A stretch of DNA of 64,000 nt, from positions 372,001-436,000 of the forward strand of contig NZ_KQ948550.1 in assembly GCF_001514125.1 (NCBI RefSeq). Direction: 5' to 3'. Position 1 is the first letter of the stretch, and the number at the start of each line of letters is the position of its first letter. The stretch is from Streptomyces longwoodensis (lineage in GTDB: Bacteria; Actinomycetota; Actinomycetes; Streptomycetales; Streptomycetaceae). Shown one piece after another: positions 53,474 to 63,680 of the stretch. Both the position numbers and the translations under genes were made by a program. Under the pieces are notes generated by a model. It did no database searches. It saw only the letters and a program-made list of their open reading frames with translations, and was not told the origin of the DNA.

Positions 53474-53776
53474 CTACACGACACCGTCGATGGCGGTCAC
53501 CAGCTCCACGTCCAGAGCCAGTAGCAAATCCGCGCCTCCGCAGCGCTGGTAGGGGGCGCTGAGCGGGAGCTGGGCGACGTTGTTCAAGAGACCAGATGCG
53601 TGCACGGTTTCGGCCACAGCCTTGTTTGTGTGATCGATGGTGGTACAAGTGTTGTCGAATGCCGGGCTTCCGATGACACCGATACCCCCGGCTGCCGCCG
53701 ACTCGGCATTAGCGATTCCAGCACCCATCGCAACAACCGTCAGACCCACCGCCACAGTGCCTCTGTATGTCTTCAT
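53474..53776 (-). CDS. Small secreted protein of unknown function
   Basis: 100 residues. A signal peptide is clear (MKTYRGTVAVGLTVVAMGAG, then ANAESA). The mature part has two cysteines (FDNTCTTI and YQRCGGADLL) and a hydrophobic middle (ASGLLNNVAQLPL). Size, cysteine pair and composition recall small cell-surface proteins of Streptomyces aerial growth, such as rodlin- or chaplin-like proteins, but no family signature is certain. Start ATG 53776. Confidence 0.7.
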   Translation of the reverse strand: MKTYRGTVAVGLTVVAMGAGIANAESAAAGGIGVIGSPAFDNTCTTIDHTNKAVAETVHASGLLNNVAQLPLSAPYQRCGGADLLLALDVELVTAIDGVV

Positions 53777-54082
53777 GCTTCAGCCAACGACACATGCCCC
53801 TCTCAGTCACGGCGAGTAGTTGAGCAGCATGGATTCCCTCGAATTCGACATCTTCGCGGTCCGCAGGATCCACCTCGCTGACGCGGGCTGGGTCAAAGCT
53901 TCCACCTGCGCCCCTCGGTCTGCATGAACTTTGACTGACCCAGGCCGCGCCGCCCGGCCGGGTGCCTGCCCCCTCCGTCCAGCAGCGCGGGCATCTGCGA
54001 GGCAAGCTGCGATGGTCCGGTCTGGCGTCAGTGGGTGGGTGTCAGTGACGGCACAGGCCAGCCGAAGGCCACGCCTGTTCCG
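53777..54082. other. 306-base gap
   Basis: It should contain the promoter of the small secreted protein (reading left). A 32-codon plus-strand frame at 53830 (MDSLEFDIFAVRRIHLADAG) has no recognised family and weak support. Nothing else seen. Confidence 0.35.
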
Positions 54083-54757
54083 TCAGTGTCTGTCCGCCTG
54101 GCCTTCTTCCTCCGCGGCCATCGCGTCCAAGACCGCATGGGCCATCGCCTCGATGCGGTCGTTCAGCCTGTGCTGCTGCAGGTCGTGGCAGGCGTCGAGG
54201 ACGGCTGCTGCATCCGTGGCGTTGAAGCCCAGTTGTTGCGCCTCCAGCGCTGCGCGGACGCTCTCAACGCCGTCAAGGAGTACCAGATCGGTTTCCTCTA
54301 CCGTGTCCGGATATGACGGATTGCGCATCCACCCCTCGGCACCCCGAATGAACAAAGACACCATGGCGAGTTTGTCGGTCGGGTCAGCACGTGCGAATGA
54401 ACGCAGCTGCGCAAGGTAGAGGATCTTGCTCCGTCCATCCTTCGCGCTGGAGACGAAGTGGCTCATCTCCTGAAATCCGGCCTCGGACGCGGTCGCCGTT
54501 CCTGTCTCCTGCCGGGCAGTCAGAGCAATCAGCGCCAGCAGTTCGACATAGACCGCGCCCGCTTGCGCGGTGACAGGTGTTTCGCCCTCGCGGGCCATCG
54601 GCAGGAATTGCTGACGAGCCACCTCGATAAGCCGGATCGCGTCGAACCGCGGCACCTCCACGACGAACTCCTTGATCGCCGCGGCGAAGGCTGCGTCAGC
54701 CTCAGTACCTGTCTCTGATCTTCCGTAGAACGCCTGGCGGCCCCTGCCGTGAGGCAA
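54083..54757 (-). CDS. Hypothetical protein, probably 5'-truncated
   Basis: About 224 residues if started at the TTG at 54757; no ATG or GTG with a good ribosome site is present near the 5' end, so the N-terminus may be lost. It is largely helical: EADAAFAAAIKEFVVEVPRF, then MAREGE, YVELLALIALTARQETGT, FQEMSHFVSSAKDGRSKILY and a C-terminal Ala/Glu-rich helix. No family, membrane segment or catalytic motif recognised. Codon use is less GC-biased than its neighbours, suggesting separate acquisition. The convergent neighbour is the secreted-protein gene. Confidence 0.55.
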   Translation of the reverse strand: MPHGRGRQAFYGRSETGTEADAAFAAAIKEFVVEVPRFDAIRLIEVARQQFLPMAREGETPVTAQAGAVYVELLALIALTARQETGTATASEAGFQEMSHFVSSAKDGRSKILYLAQLRSFARADPTDKLAMVSLFIRGAEGWMRNPSYPDTVEETDLVLLDGVESVRAALEAQQLGFNATDAAAVLDACHDLQQHRLNDRIEAMAHAVLDAMAAEEEGQADRH

Positions 54758-54882
54758 ATGACAGGGGCGCCATCCGTTTCAGCTGCCCGGCGGACACGAT
54801 GGCATGGCGCGTGATCAACAAGCCGTACTCCATGGCAATCTGCAGGTCAGCAGCATGATGTGGAGCCGGAGGTACACCGCTC

Positions 54883-55491
54883 GTGGCGGCGAACAGCAAC
54901 CCCACCGTCAGGAGACGCCATCTGGGGGCCGAGCTGCGCCGGCTGCGCCTGGCCAGCGGACTGAAGAGCACCGACGTGGCCGAGCGGCTGATGATGTCCC
55001 AGCCCAAGATCAGCCATCTGGAAACGATCCCCCAACTCACCACCGAAGAGACCCGCAGGCGCCTGAAGGTACGCCTTCGCCGCCAGCACCGGATCTACGA
55101 CCCGGCCCACCCCTTGCGCCTGTGGGTCGTCCTGGACGAATCGGCACTGCGTCGTGTCGTCGGAAGCCCCGACGTCATGCGGGAACAGCTGGAGCACCTG
55201 AACGCGCTCGGCGCCGAGCCGCACGTCACGGTCCAGGTCCTCCCCTACACCGCGGGGGCCCACCCGGGCTTGTCCGGACAGTTCTCCATCCTGCGGTTCG
55301 CCGACAGCTCCGCAGCACCCGTGGTATCTGGAGCGGTTCACCAGCGACCTCCATCTGGACAAGCCATCCGACGTGCAGCACTACAGCGCGTTGCACGCCC
55401 ACCTCCAGGCCCAGGCCCTCAGCCCCGACAGCAGCCGCGACTTCATCACCGACGTAACCAAGATGTACGTCGACATGGCGGGCCGCCCCTG
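54883..55491 (+). pseudogene. XRE-family regulator with DUF5753, internally deleted and frameshifted
   Basis: The helix-turn-helix (LGAELRRLRLASGLKSTDVA ... MSQPKISHLE) is intact but is followed at once by TTEETRRRLKVRLRRQHRIY of the DUF5753 domain, so some 80-90 residues are missing. The domain continues through VVLDESALRRVVGSPDVMRE to FADSSAAP, where a base loss near 55320 shifts the frame to LERFTSDLHLDKPSDVQHYS and DFITDVTKMYVDMAGRP with stop at 55489. Intact members pair with a DUF397 protein and regulate development. Confidence 0.82.
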
Positions 55492-55665
55492 ATCCGGCGA
55501 AGGCGAGCGGGCGTTGCATCCGCGTCGAGCTTCACCGGCGGCGGGACAGTGTGTTCAGGACCGCGACGCCGTGCCGGTGCGGGCCAAGGTGATGGTCATG
55601 GTGTTGGGAACGATCAGTCCCGCTGGGCTTTGCAGTCGGCGAGGAGTAGCGGTTGCCGTGACCGG

Positions 55666-57165
55666 TCAACGGTGGCTGCGGGAGCGGGTCGTTGCCGATG
55701 CCGGTGCCCCTGGCTGTCGCCAAGGTTCGATCTCGTGCTTCGGTTCTCCGCTGGGCAGGGACAGCAGCAGCCCCAGTGGGTACAGGCGGCTGAGGCGGAT
55801 GACTGCTGCGGTGACACCGCAGACCACGAAGACGGCGATCAGGTGCCAGGCGATGCCGAGCGCGATGCAGGCGATGGCCAGGCCCACGACGGCGGCCAGC
55901 ATAGTGAGCAGACCGCAGGTGGTGACCAGCAGTCGTCGGAGGCGTTTCTTACGGCCGCGTGTTTGTTCCCAGGTGGCGTCGGTGCGGGTCAGGATGTCGA
56001 TGAGGGCTTTGGCGTAGACCACGTTGAGGAATTGGTCGAAGAGGACTTCCGGCACGATCGCACCGGCGAGCAGCAGGGACTTCCATCCGCCGTGTTTGGC
56101 TGCCCAGACGCGTTCGAAGGCGGCGATGCCGGTGACCGCGACCCAGAACCACGGCACTCCGGGAAAGCCCTTGGTGACGGTGTAGTACCCCAGGACGGTG
56201 AGGAAGAACGGCACGAAGGCCACACTCAGATAGGTGAGCGCCTGCCGGCACACGTAGGGCAGCGTGACGCGGGTGAGGCCGTAGGCCCTGAGGTTGTCCA
56301 GGGCGCCGCGCTGCCATCGCAGCCGCTGGTAGTAGAGCCGGGACCAGGTGGGCATGAGCTCGGTGCCCACGACGCACGCGCACGGGGAGGCGCAGCGGTA
56401 CCCGAGGTGTTTGAGTGCGAGGGTCAGTTCGTTGTCCTCGGTCAGCGACTGCACGTCGTAGACGGCGTCCCCTCGGGGCAGGGTGTGCTCGGTGCGGGCT
56501 CGGTGGACGTGGCGCAGGGCCTTGGCCGGGTAGAGGGAGGCGGTGCCGGTCAGGACGTCGGCGCGGCCGTGGCGGCGGTGCAGTTCGCGTGCGTAGCGCA
56601 CGTACTCATTGTTCTGGAGGTGGCAGACGAGTCGGCGTAGGGGGTAGCCGAAGAAGATGGCGCCCACGCCGCCGATGGGTGGGAGGCCGGGTTCCTGTTC
56701 GTGCAGGCGGCGGGCCGCGCGGGCGATGAACTCGGGGGACAATGAGGTGTCGGAGTCCATGATCATGACTGCGTCGTCGTCGGACAGCTGCGGTAGCAGT
56801 TCGTCCAGGACCTGGTTGAGCGCGCCCGCCTTGGCCTGCGTGTTCCCGACCGATTCGACGACCCTCGCGCCGTGGGCCGTGCTGATCTGAGCGGTTCGGT
56901 CGGTGCATCGGTCGGCGACGACGATGACCTCGTCCGCCGGCCTGGTCTGTGCCGCGAGTGACTGGAGGGTTTCGGCGATGAGCGCTTCTTCGTTGTGCGC
57001 GGGTACCAGCACGAGGATCCGGCCCGGCCCGGCGCGGCGGAGGTCGGGTATGTGTCCCGGCAGGGTCAGACCCTCGGAGGTCAGGTACCTTCGCTGACGT
57101 ACGAACGCAGGCCCCCAAGCCTCTTCGCGCGTCTGCCCCCGCGTAGGCCGGCCCACCAATGGCAC
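55666..57165 (-). CDS. Processive family 2 glycosyltransferase (synthase type), intact copy
   Basis: 499 residues from GTG 57165; upstream the frame remains open without homology, so the start is approximate. GT-A core at about 50-330: LVPAHNEEALIAETLQSLAA, the DxD (MDSDTSL), EDNELTL and QRLRWQRG, the Q(Q/R)xRW signature of processive beta-glycan synthases. At least four C-terminal membrane helices follow (TYLSVAFVPFFLTVLGYY; a WFWVAV segment; LLVTTCGLLTMLAAVVGLAI; IAVFVVCGVTAAVI), forming the translocation channel. It should polymerise an exopolysaccharide from a nucleotide sugar. The product is unknown. It lies 215 bases downstream of a beta-helix protein on the same strand. Confidence 0.82.
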   Translation of the reverse strand: MPLVGRPTRGQTREEAWGPAFVRQRRYLTSEGLTLPGHIPDLRRAGPGRILVLVPAHNEEALIAETLQSLAAQTRPADEVIVVADRCTDRTAQISTAHGARVVESVGNTQAKAGALNQVLDELLPQLSDDDAVMIMDSDTSLSPEFIARAARRLHEQEPGLPPIGGVGAIFFGYPLRRLVCHLQNNEYVRYARELHRRHGRADVLTGTASLYPAKALRHVHRARTEHTLPRGDAVYDVQSLTEDNELTLALKHLGYRCASPCACVVGTELMPTWSRLYYQRLRWQRGALDNLRAYGLTRVTLPYVCRQALTYLSVAFVPFFLTVLGYYTVTKGFPGVPWFWVAVTGIAAFERVWAAKHGGWKSLLLAGAIVPEVLFDQFLNVVYAKALIDILTRTDATWEQTRGRKKRLRRLLVTTCGLLTMLAAVVGLAIACIALGIAWHLIAVFVVCGVTAAVIRLSRLYPLGLLLSLPSGEPKHEIEPWRQPGAPASATTRSRSHR

Positions 57166-57350
57166 CTCAGCTTCCGATAGCTCCCATCGGACAGAACGAG
57201 CTTCCGCGTCGCCCGATCGATGGAGAGGGCGGCGGGCAGGCGCTCCCCGGCGTCGATGAGGGGGCTGTCCTCGTCGCAGCGCGGTGCCACCTGCCGCTGC
57301 AGGGCATCTCCATGCCCTACAGCCGATTCTCCCCTGCCAGTGCCGCCCGG
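56208..57350 (-). repeat. Right arm of 1.2-kb imperfect inverted repeat
   Basis: Inverted partner of 51820-53020. This arm continues into the membrane helices of the intact glycosyltransferase, so it is probably the ancestral or complete version. Confidence 0.85.
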
Positions 57351-57380
57351 CAAGTGGATCACTGCGGTCGTCTCTGCTGC

Positions 57381-58799
57381 TCAGAAGCCCTTGACGAAGT
57401 CGAGGACGTACCACTTGCTCGTGGTGGAGTTGTAGATCGCGGTGAGGAAGTCCCGCTTGCCGGCTGTCGTGGTGAGGGTGACAGTGGGGATCGTGGTGCC
57501 CCGGACGAAGATCGAATTGAGGGTGAGGGTGCGGTTCCCGGTGGCGTCCTGGATGAGTTCCCAGGTCACGCGTTGGCCGTTGATGGGATTGGTGGGCGCG
57601 CCCAGGGTCCTGTTGCCCTGGAGGGTGACGCGGAAGAGATTTCCGAGCGCCGCGTTGGTGGCGATGGTGGGGGCGTCGGTGAGGGCGACCGGGGCGGGGT
57701 TGACCTTGGAGTCGATGTAGTCCTTGCGCGTCAGATGCTCGGTCGCGGTCGGCGCGGTGCCTGAGGAGACGGTGCCTTCGTAGTAGGCCGAGTCTGCCCC
57801 GTAGACGAATCCGGCGGCGACGGTGCCGCCGGCGGTGTCGTTGATGATGTTGGTGCTGCCCGCCAGCGACAGGGGTTTGACGTTGCTGCAGTCGCCCAGG
57901 GTGGCCGAGCAGCCGGAATCGACTTTGACCGAGTTGACCGCTGTGCCGGTAGGGGTGTTCTCGGCGAATCCGAGGATGCTGACCGCTCGGGCGCCGCCGG
58001 TGACCCAGATGCTGACGTTGGGGCTGTTGTAGGTGAAAGGGTTGTACAGGCCCACGCCGATGGCTGCGTTGATCTTCCAGCTGTAGCCGTCGTATCCGGT
58101 GCCGCGGTTGACCGCGGACTCGGCTCCGCACCCGGTGAAGCTGATCCCCTGGCTTCCGACGCCGGTCACCTCGTAGCCGATACCGCAATGGTCGGCGGCG
58201 CAGCCGACGAAGGAACAGTAGGCCATGGTGTCCAGACGGAAGCCGGCGTTGGCGATGATATCGGCGTAGCAGGCGATGAACGAGCAACTTGTGCCTGCCG
58301 CGCCTCCGGAGACACCGTGGATGTCCCAGCCGTGGTTGCCGTTGTCGGCCGATGTCACGCCGGTGAACGTGGACACGATCGGGTTGGACAGCTCGATGCC
58401 GGTGTTGCCGAAGAACTTCACCGTCACCCGCGAGAACGCCAGCGACACGGTCGCGGGGTTCGCCGACCGCGTCAGCAGGATTCCTTTGCCGCTGCCGCTG
58501 CCCGGCCCCTGGAAGGTGAGGTCCTGGATGGTGAGCCTCGTGATGTCCGAGCCGGTGAGGCCGTGGGCCGTGGTGCTGCTCTGAGAGATCAGCGAAGAGC
58601 CGTCGCTGACGCCTTGGAGGATCAGGTTGGAGCGGGCCACCAGCGCGGAGGAGATCTTGTAGGTGCCCGCGGGGAACACGACGGTTCCGCCGGAGGAGGG
58701 CACCGCGTTGATCGCGGACTGGATTGCGGTGGTGTCGTCGGTGACGCCGTTGGCGGTCGCACCGTAGTCCAGGACGTTCAACCAGTAACTGGTAGCCAT
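57381..58799 (-). CDS. Right-handed beta-helix (pectate-lyase-superfamily) protein
   Basis: 472 residues from ATG 58799 (GGAG 6-8 bases upstream). Residues 5-60 are the pectate lyase 3 entry motif ([20 protein letters not shown] ... [15 protein letters not shown]), followed by about 12 parallel beta-helix turns to residue 320 and a C-terminal domain with [14 protein letters not shown], as at the end of phage tail-spike-like proteins. No signal peptide. Such proteins cut or bind acidic or other polysaccharides. Its position upstream of a polysaccharide synthase suggests a role in trimming or binding that product; a phage-derived depolymerase is the alternative. Confidence 0.82.
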   Translation of the reverse strand: MATSYWLNVLDYGATANGVTDDTTAIQSAINAVPSSGGTVVFPAGTYKISSALVARSNLILQGVSDGSSLISQSSTTAHGLTGSDITRLTIQDLTFQGPGSGSGKGILLTRSANPATVSLAFSRVTVKFFGNTGIELSNPIVSTFTGVTSADNGNHGWDIHGVSGGAAGTSCSFIACYADIIANAGFRLDTMAYCSFVGCAADHCGIGYEVTGVGSQGISFTGCGAESAVNRGTGYDGYSWKINAAIGVGLYNPFTYNSPNVSIWVTGGARAVSILGFAENTPTGTAVNSVKVDSGCSATLGDCSNVKPLSLAGSTNIINDTAGGTVAAGFVYGADSAYYEGTVSSGTAPTATEHLTRKDYIDSKVNPAPVALTDAPTIATNAALGNLFRVTLQGNRTLGAPTNPINGQRVTWELIQDATGNRTLTLNSIFVRGTTIPTVTLTTTAGKRDFLTAIYNSTTSKWYVLDFVKGF

Positions 58800-59284
58800 G
58801 AGGGTCTCCGTCGCTTGTTCGTCGACGCGGAGTGCTGAGCTGGGAGCAGCGAACACCGGATTCGGTGGCCGGCTCTGAGGAGAGGCGATCAGAGAGCGCG
58901 ACTGAGGTCCCGAGGAGCGTGCTCCCGGCGGAGTAGCTCGTTCCCTGGGAATGGCCTTGGGCCTTGGTGACCGGCTGCTCAGGGGCGGGTGAGGGCACGA
59001 TGACCAGCCGCCGCACAGTGACGCTACCGATGCAACTGATTACTTCACGTCATTTTAGTGACTGCGGGACGTCCCGTGAAGTCCTGCACATGTCCTTACA
59101 CGCGTTCATCGGTCTGGTGATCGACGATGTGGTGGCAGGCACCCTCGCTGAGGCTCCCGGCCCAAGCGGTGCGGTCACATGGTGTCATCGGGTGAGCCAC
59201 GCGGTCGCGTCGCCGGGCAAGCGTTCGCTCTCCAGGGGAACGCTGCTCAGGAGTACCCCGTCGTGGTCCGGCAGCCGAAGCAGC
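58800..59284. other. 485-base gap upstream of the beta-helix gene
   Basis: No gene recognised. The promoter of the minus-strand beta-helix gene should be here; sequence near 59030-59060 is locally AT-rich (ACTTCACGTCATTTTAGTGA) and could contain a -10 region or operator. Confidence 0.4.
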
Positions 59285-59425
59285 CGAAGGGCGCCAGGCA
59301 TCCGATGTGCAGCACTACAGGGTGGTGCACGCCCACCTTCAGGCCCAGGCCCTCAACCCGGCGACAGCTGCGACTTGATCACCGATGTCACCAAGACGTA
59401 CGTCAACGTGGCGAACCGCCCCTGA
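59285..59425 (+). pseudogene. DUF5753 C-terminal fragment
   Basis: SDVQHYRVVHAHLQAQALNP then, after a shift near 59372, LITDVTKTYVNVANRP and a stop at 59423. It matches the end of the broken XRE/DUF5753 gene at 54883-55491 (SDVQHYSALHAHLQAQALSP ... FITDVTKMYVDMAGRP). Only the last 45 codons are present. Confidence 0.78.
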
Positions 59426-59439
59426 GTGCTGGCCACCTA

Positions 59440-59640
59440 CGAGCGTGTGCTGTGTGCCCCAGCCTGCCGCGAACATCCCCCCATGCCACGGATGCACACC
59501 CTGCGGCGGGACCAGGACGTCGCCCAAAGCACGCCCGGTGCGCTGGGACAGCGTGGTGCTGCGCCCGGCGTACTGGAGACGGCCCGCGGTGTCGTAGCGG
59601 CCCAGCACTACGGGAGGCAGCCGATATCACTGGCCGCACG
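59440..59640 (-). pseudogene. ATP-dependent DNA ligase fragment (copy 2)
   Basis: Minus-strand LLGRYDTAGRLQYAGRSTTL followed by HPWHGGMFAAGWGTQHTL matches the linker/OB-fold region of LigC/LigD-like ligases (usual LLLGRYDxxGRLRYxGRTxxL ... HPW). No catalytic domain remains. Together with the 24-codon fragment at 51741 it brackets the inverted glycosyltransferase block. Confidence 0.68.
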
Positions 59641-59667
59641 CTGCTGACCAGTGCATCGGCCTCTGTG

Positions 59668-59686
59668 TTCAGGTTGCATTCAGGTT
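59668..59686. promoter_or_regulatory. OmpR/PhoB-type direct repeat upstream of the first COG4705 gene
   Basis: TTCAGGTTGCATTCAGGTT: two TTCAGGTT units with an 11-bp period, the spacing bound by OmpR/PhoB-type response regulators. It ends 83 bases before the ATG at 59769. The core CAGGTT-N5-CAGGTT recurs before the second COG4705 gene at 62591. Confidence 0.7.
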
Positions 59687-59768
59687 CGACTGAGTCTCAG
59701 GCAACTCCCGTACCGGAAGCGCCAAAACTCTAGCAAAGGGGTCTGGAGCGAGGGCCGGGCACCATGTC

Positions 59769-60572
59769 ATGGTGCCTGCCATGTCGACTGATCACCTCAC
59801 TCACAACCGGCACGCGGGCCACATGCGGAACGCGGCGAGCAAGGTGCCGGAGGTGACCGTCTACTTCTGGATCATCAAGGTGCTCACCACCGGGATGGGC
59901 GAGACGGCGTCCGACTTTCTGGCTCATCTGCTTGGCCCGATCCCTGCTGTCGGCCTCGGTGGTATCGCCCTGGTGGCCGCTCTGGCGGTGCAGTTTGCCG
60001 TCCGCCGGTACGTGGCCTGGGTCTACTGGACGGCGATCGTCATGGTCAGTGTGTTCGGCACGATGGCCGCCGACGTCCTGCACGTCGGCCTCGGTGTGCC
60101 GTACACGCTGTCGACTCCGTTCTTCATGGCCGCGCTGGCCGCCGTCTTCGCCTTCTGGTACCGCAGCGAGCGCACCCTGTCCATCCACAGCATCCATACC
60201 CGGCGCCGCGAGACGTTCTACTGGGCCGCCGTGCTGGCCACGTTCGCGCTGGGTACCGCCGCCGGTGATCTCACTGCCACGATCGGTCGCGGCTATCTGG
60301 GCTCCGCGGTCCTGTACGCCGCCGCGATCGCCGTTCCAGCCGTCGCCCACCGGTGGGGGAGCCTGAACGCGGTGGCCGCGTTTTGGGCCGCGTACGTCAT
60401 CACCCGCCCGCTCGGCGCCTCTGTCGCCGACTGGATGGCCGTCGGTCACGGCCGGGGCGGACTCGGCCTGGGCCTGGGGCCGGTCACGTTGTCCTGGACG
60501 GTGGCCATTCTCGGGTTCGTGGGCTATCTGGCCGTCTCCCGCAAGGACGTCCAGCGCGGCATCACGCCGTGA
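59769..60572 (+). CDS. COG4705 multi-pass membrane protein (copy 1)
   Basis: 267 residues from ATG 59769 (ATG 59781 also possible). About eight hydrophobic segments. The first carries KVPEVTVYFWIIKVLTTGMG followed by ETASDF; similar Gly-plus-acid motifs recur in later helices (FALGTAAGDLTA and ITRPLGASVADWM), an internal repeat with acidic residues inside the membrane. COG4705 proteins are uncharacterised; buried acids suggest cation transport or sensing, which is inference. It precedes the response-regulator gene by 222 bases and its promoter holds the 11-bp-period repeat. Confidence 0.82.
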   Translation: MVPAMSTDHLTHNRHAGHMRNAASKVPEVTVYFWIIKVLTTGMGETASDFLAHLLGPIPAVGLGGIALVAALAVQFAVRRYVAWVYWTAIVMVSVFGTMAADVLHVGLGVPYTLSTPFFMAALAAVFAFWYRSERTLSIHSIHTRRRETFYWAAVLATFALGTAAGDLTATIGRGYLGSAVLYAAAIAVPAVAHRWGSLNAVAAFWAAYVITRPLGASVADWMAVGHGRGGLGLGLGPVTLSWTVAILGFVGYLAVSRKDVQRGITP

Positions 60573-60794
60573 GGCTCCGGTAGCGTCGAGTGCGGCGTGG
60601 TCACCCGGCAGGGAGGCTGACCGCGCAAGCTGCCGCAGCATGTCCTCGGGGTGCGACAGGCGTCGATACCTGTGACCGTACGGTTCTGTGCGGGTCAGCC
60701 CGCGCGTGGGGCCGTCAACAGTGGCCTGCTCTCCACCCTCAGCGGCTGACCAGGGAAGATGGAGAACTGGGACGGGAGTATCTAGGGTCAGCGC

Positions 60795-61532
<738 letters not shown>

Positions 61533-62590
61533 GGCGCTGGACGAGGTCGCCTGGATGTATGCCGACGGCCGTCTGATCGACGGAAACGTCCCGCCGAGCC
61601 TGGTCGGTCGCGTCGAGGAGCTCGCGGACTCGGAGCGCTCGCAGACCGCGTCGGTCGGCGATTACCTCCTGTACGCGCGGAAGGTCCCGATGGACGGCCA
61701 CCACGTCATGGTGATCGCCCGGGTGGACCTCACGCCCTACGAGACGTCCGAGCAGCGCAGCCTGACCTTGTCCCTGATACTGGGCGGCCTCACGATCCTC
61801 CTCGCCGGCGGGGTCGCACACCTCGTGGTGCGCCGCGCGCTGCGGGTCGTGCACGAGATGGCCGCCCTCGCCGACGACTGGGGCCGGCACGAACCCGGGC
61901 GCCGCTTCAACCTCGGCGTCCCCCGCGATGAGTTCGGGGAGCTGGGGCGGACCCTGGACCACCTCCTGGAGCGCGTCGACAACGCGCTGGCGGACGAGCG
62001 CCGGCTCACCGACGAGATCGCCCACGAGCTGCGGACACCGCTCACGGTGCTGCGGGCCGAGGCGCAGCTGGCGCAGCTGTCGGGCGAGCCGGTGCCGACG
62101 GAGGCGGTGCTGAGCGAGGTCGACCGCCTCGATACGGCGATCACGACGCTTCTGCGCGCCGCCCGCGCGCTGACGGAGAAGGGGACGCGGTGCGACCTGC
62201 GCTCCGCCGCACAGCAGGCAATCGCCGGCCGCGCGGTCGAGGTCGCCTTCCCCGCGAAGGTCGAGGTCGCCGTGTCGCCTGAGGTCGCCGTGTCGCTGCT
62301 GTCGCCCCTGCTGGACAACGGTCTGCGGCATGCGCGGTCGCGGGTGTGGATCACCGCGCGCAACCAGGGTGAGGCCATCGTGGTCGATGTCCTGGACGAC
62401 GGCCCTGGATTCGATCCCGCGGAGGTCGACCGGGTCTTCGAAGTAGGGGTGACCGGTGGCGGCGGGTACGGGCTGGGGCTGCCGGTGGTCCGGCGCATCG
62501 CCGCCTCGGCCGGTGTGGAGGTCCGCGCGATCGCGGACGGCCGCGGTCACGTCGAGGTGACACTCCCGGCCGCCCGTGCAGCCGCGTAGT

Positions 62591-62607
62591 CAGGTTATGT
62601 GCAGGTT
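62591..62607. promoter_or_regulatory. OmpR/PhoB-type direct repeat upstream of the second COG4705 gene
   Basis: CAGGTTATGTGCAGGTT: two CAGGTT units, 11-bp period, starting right after the kinase stop and ending 20 bases before the ATG at 62628. Same core and spacing as at 59670-59686. Confidence 0.7.
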
Positions 62608-62627
62608 CCCCGCGTCAACCTCCCCGC

Positions 62628-63680
62628 ATGACAGCGACAACGGAAGCGCGCACGCGCAGTGGGCGTCTCATGCTCAACAAGGTTCCCGAGGTCACCATCT
62701 GGTTCTGGGTGATCAAAATTCTCTGCACGACCGTGGGTGAGAGCTTCGCCGACTGGATCAACATGAAGCTGGGCGTCGGCCTGGTGAACACTGCCTGGAT
62801 CTTCACCGCGGTGTTCGTGGTGGTCCTGGCCGTCCAGCTGAGGCTGAAGCGGTACGTCCCGTTCCCCTACTGGCTGACCGTGGTCGTTGTCAGCGTCACG
62901 GGCACCCTGTACACCGACATCCTGACCGACCAGCTCAACGTGCCACTGTGGATCAGCTCCGCGGTCTTCTCGGTGCTGCTCGCGGCGGTCTTCGGTGTCT
63001 GGTGGGCGCGGGAGCGCACACTGTCGATCCACTCGGTCACCACGCTTCCGCGGGAGTCGTTCTACTGGCTCGCCGTTCTCGTCACCTTCGCGCTCGGCAC
63101 CGCGACCGGCGACTGGACACTTGAGCTCACCGGCTGGAGCCCGGGAGCCTCGGTCCTGCTGCCGCTCGGCCTCATCGCGGCGATCACGGCGCTGTGGAAG
63201 TTCGGCGCCAACCCGGTGCTGTCCTTCTGGCTCGCCTATATCCTGACGCGCCCGCTGGGCGCGAACATCGGCGACTGGCTCGCCTCCCCGAAGGTCGCCC
63301 AGCTGTGGGCCCACAGCCAGCCGCACGTCGGCCCGGCGCCGGAGGAAGACAACACCTCCGCCGTCCAGATGGCCCCCGGCCAGGCGGTGAAGAAGTTCCC
63401 GCCCGCCGAGGTCGCCGCGCTGAAGACCCTCGCCTCCACCTCGCTCAAGGACGCACGCTCGGGGAACGAGACCGGGGCCCACGCGGCCGCCCAGAAGCTG
63501 CGTGACCTGTGGGACGCCGACCAGGCGTCCCTGCAGCCGCTGGACCAGACCGGCTGGACCTCCATCGACGCCCAGATGGACAAGATGCTCAAGACGTTCG
63601 GCATCGACCACTCGAACCCGCCGATGTCGCCTGCGCAGCAGGAGAAGGAACTGAATGCCCTCCTGACGGACATGGGCTGA
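62628..63680 (+). CDS. COG4705 multi-pass membrane protein (copy 2) with long C-terminal extension
   Basis: 350 residues. Residues 15-230 repeat the plan of copy 1: NKVPEVTIWFWVIKILCTTV then GESFADW (G37-W43), FALGTATGDW and ILTRPLGANIGDWLA, with about eight membrane helices. Residues 235-350 are a soluble, helical, charged tail absent from copy 1 (GQAVKKFPPAEVAALKTLAS ... AAQKLRDLWDADQASLQPLD), which may act as a cytoplasmic sensor or binding arm. The ATG follows the kinase stop by 38 bases with the direct-repeat site between. No strong ribosome site is visible. Confidence 0.84.
   Translation: MTATTEARTRSGRLMLNKVPEVTIWFWVIKILCTTVGESFADWINMKLGVGLVNTAWIFTAVFVVVLAVQLRLKRYVPFPYWLTVVVVSVTGTLYTDILTDQLNVPLWISSAVFSVLLAAVFGVWWARERTLSIHSVTTLPRESFYWLAVLVTFALGTATGDWTLELTGWSPGASVLLPLGLIAAITALWKFGANPVLSFWLAYILTRPLGANIGDWLASPKVAQLWAHSQPHVGPAPEEDNTSAVQMAPGQAVKKFPPAEVAALKTLASTSLKDARSGNETGAHAAAQKLRDLWDADQASLQPLDQTGWTSIDAQMDKMLKTFGIDHSNPPMSPAQQEKELNALLTDMG

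Noticed and set aside
55666..59016. Single 1116-codon fusion of glycosyltransferase and upstream sequence
   Set aside because: Upstream of about 57165 the frame is antisense or out of frame to the beta-helix gene, which has its own start, ribosome site and domain.
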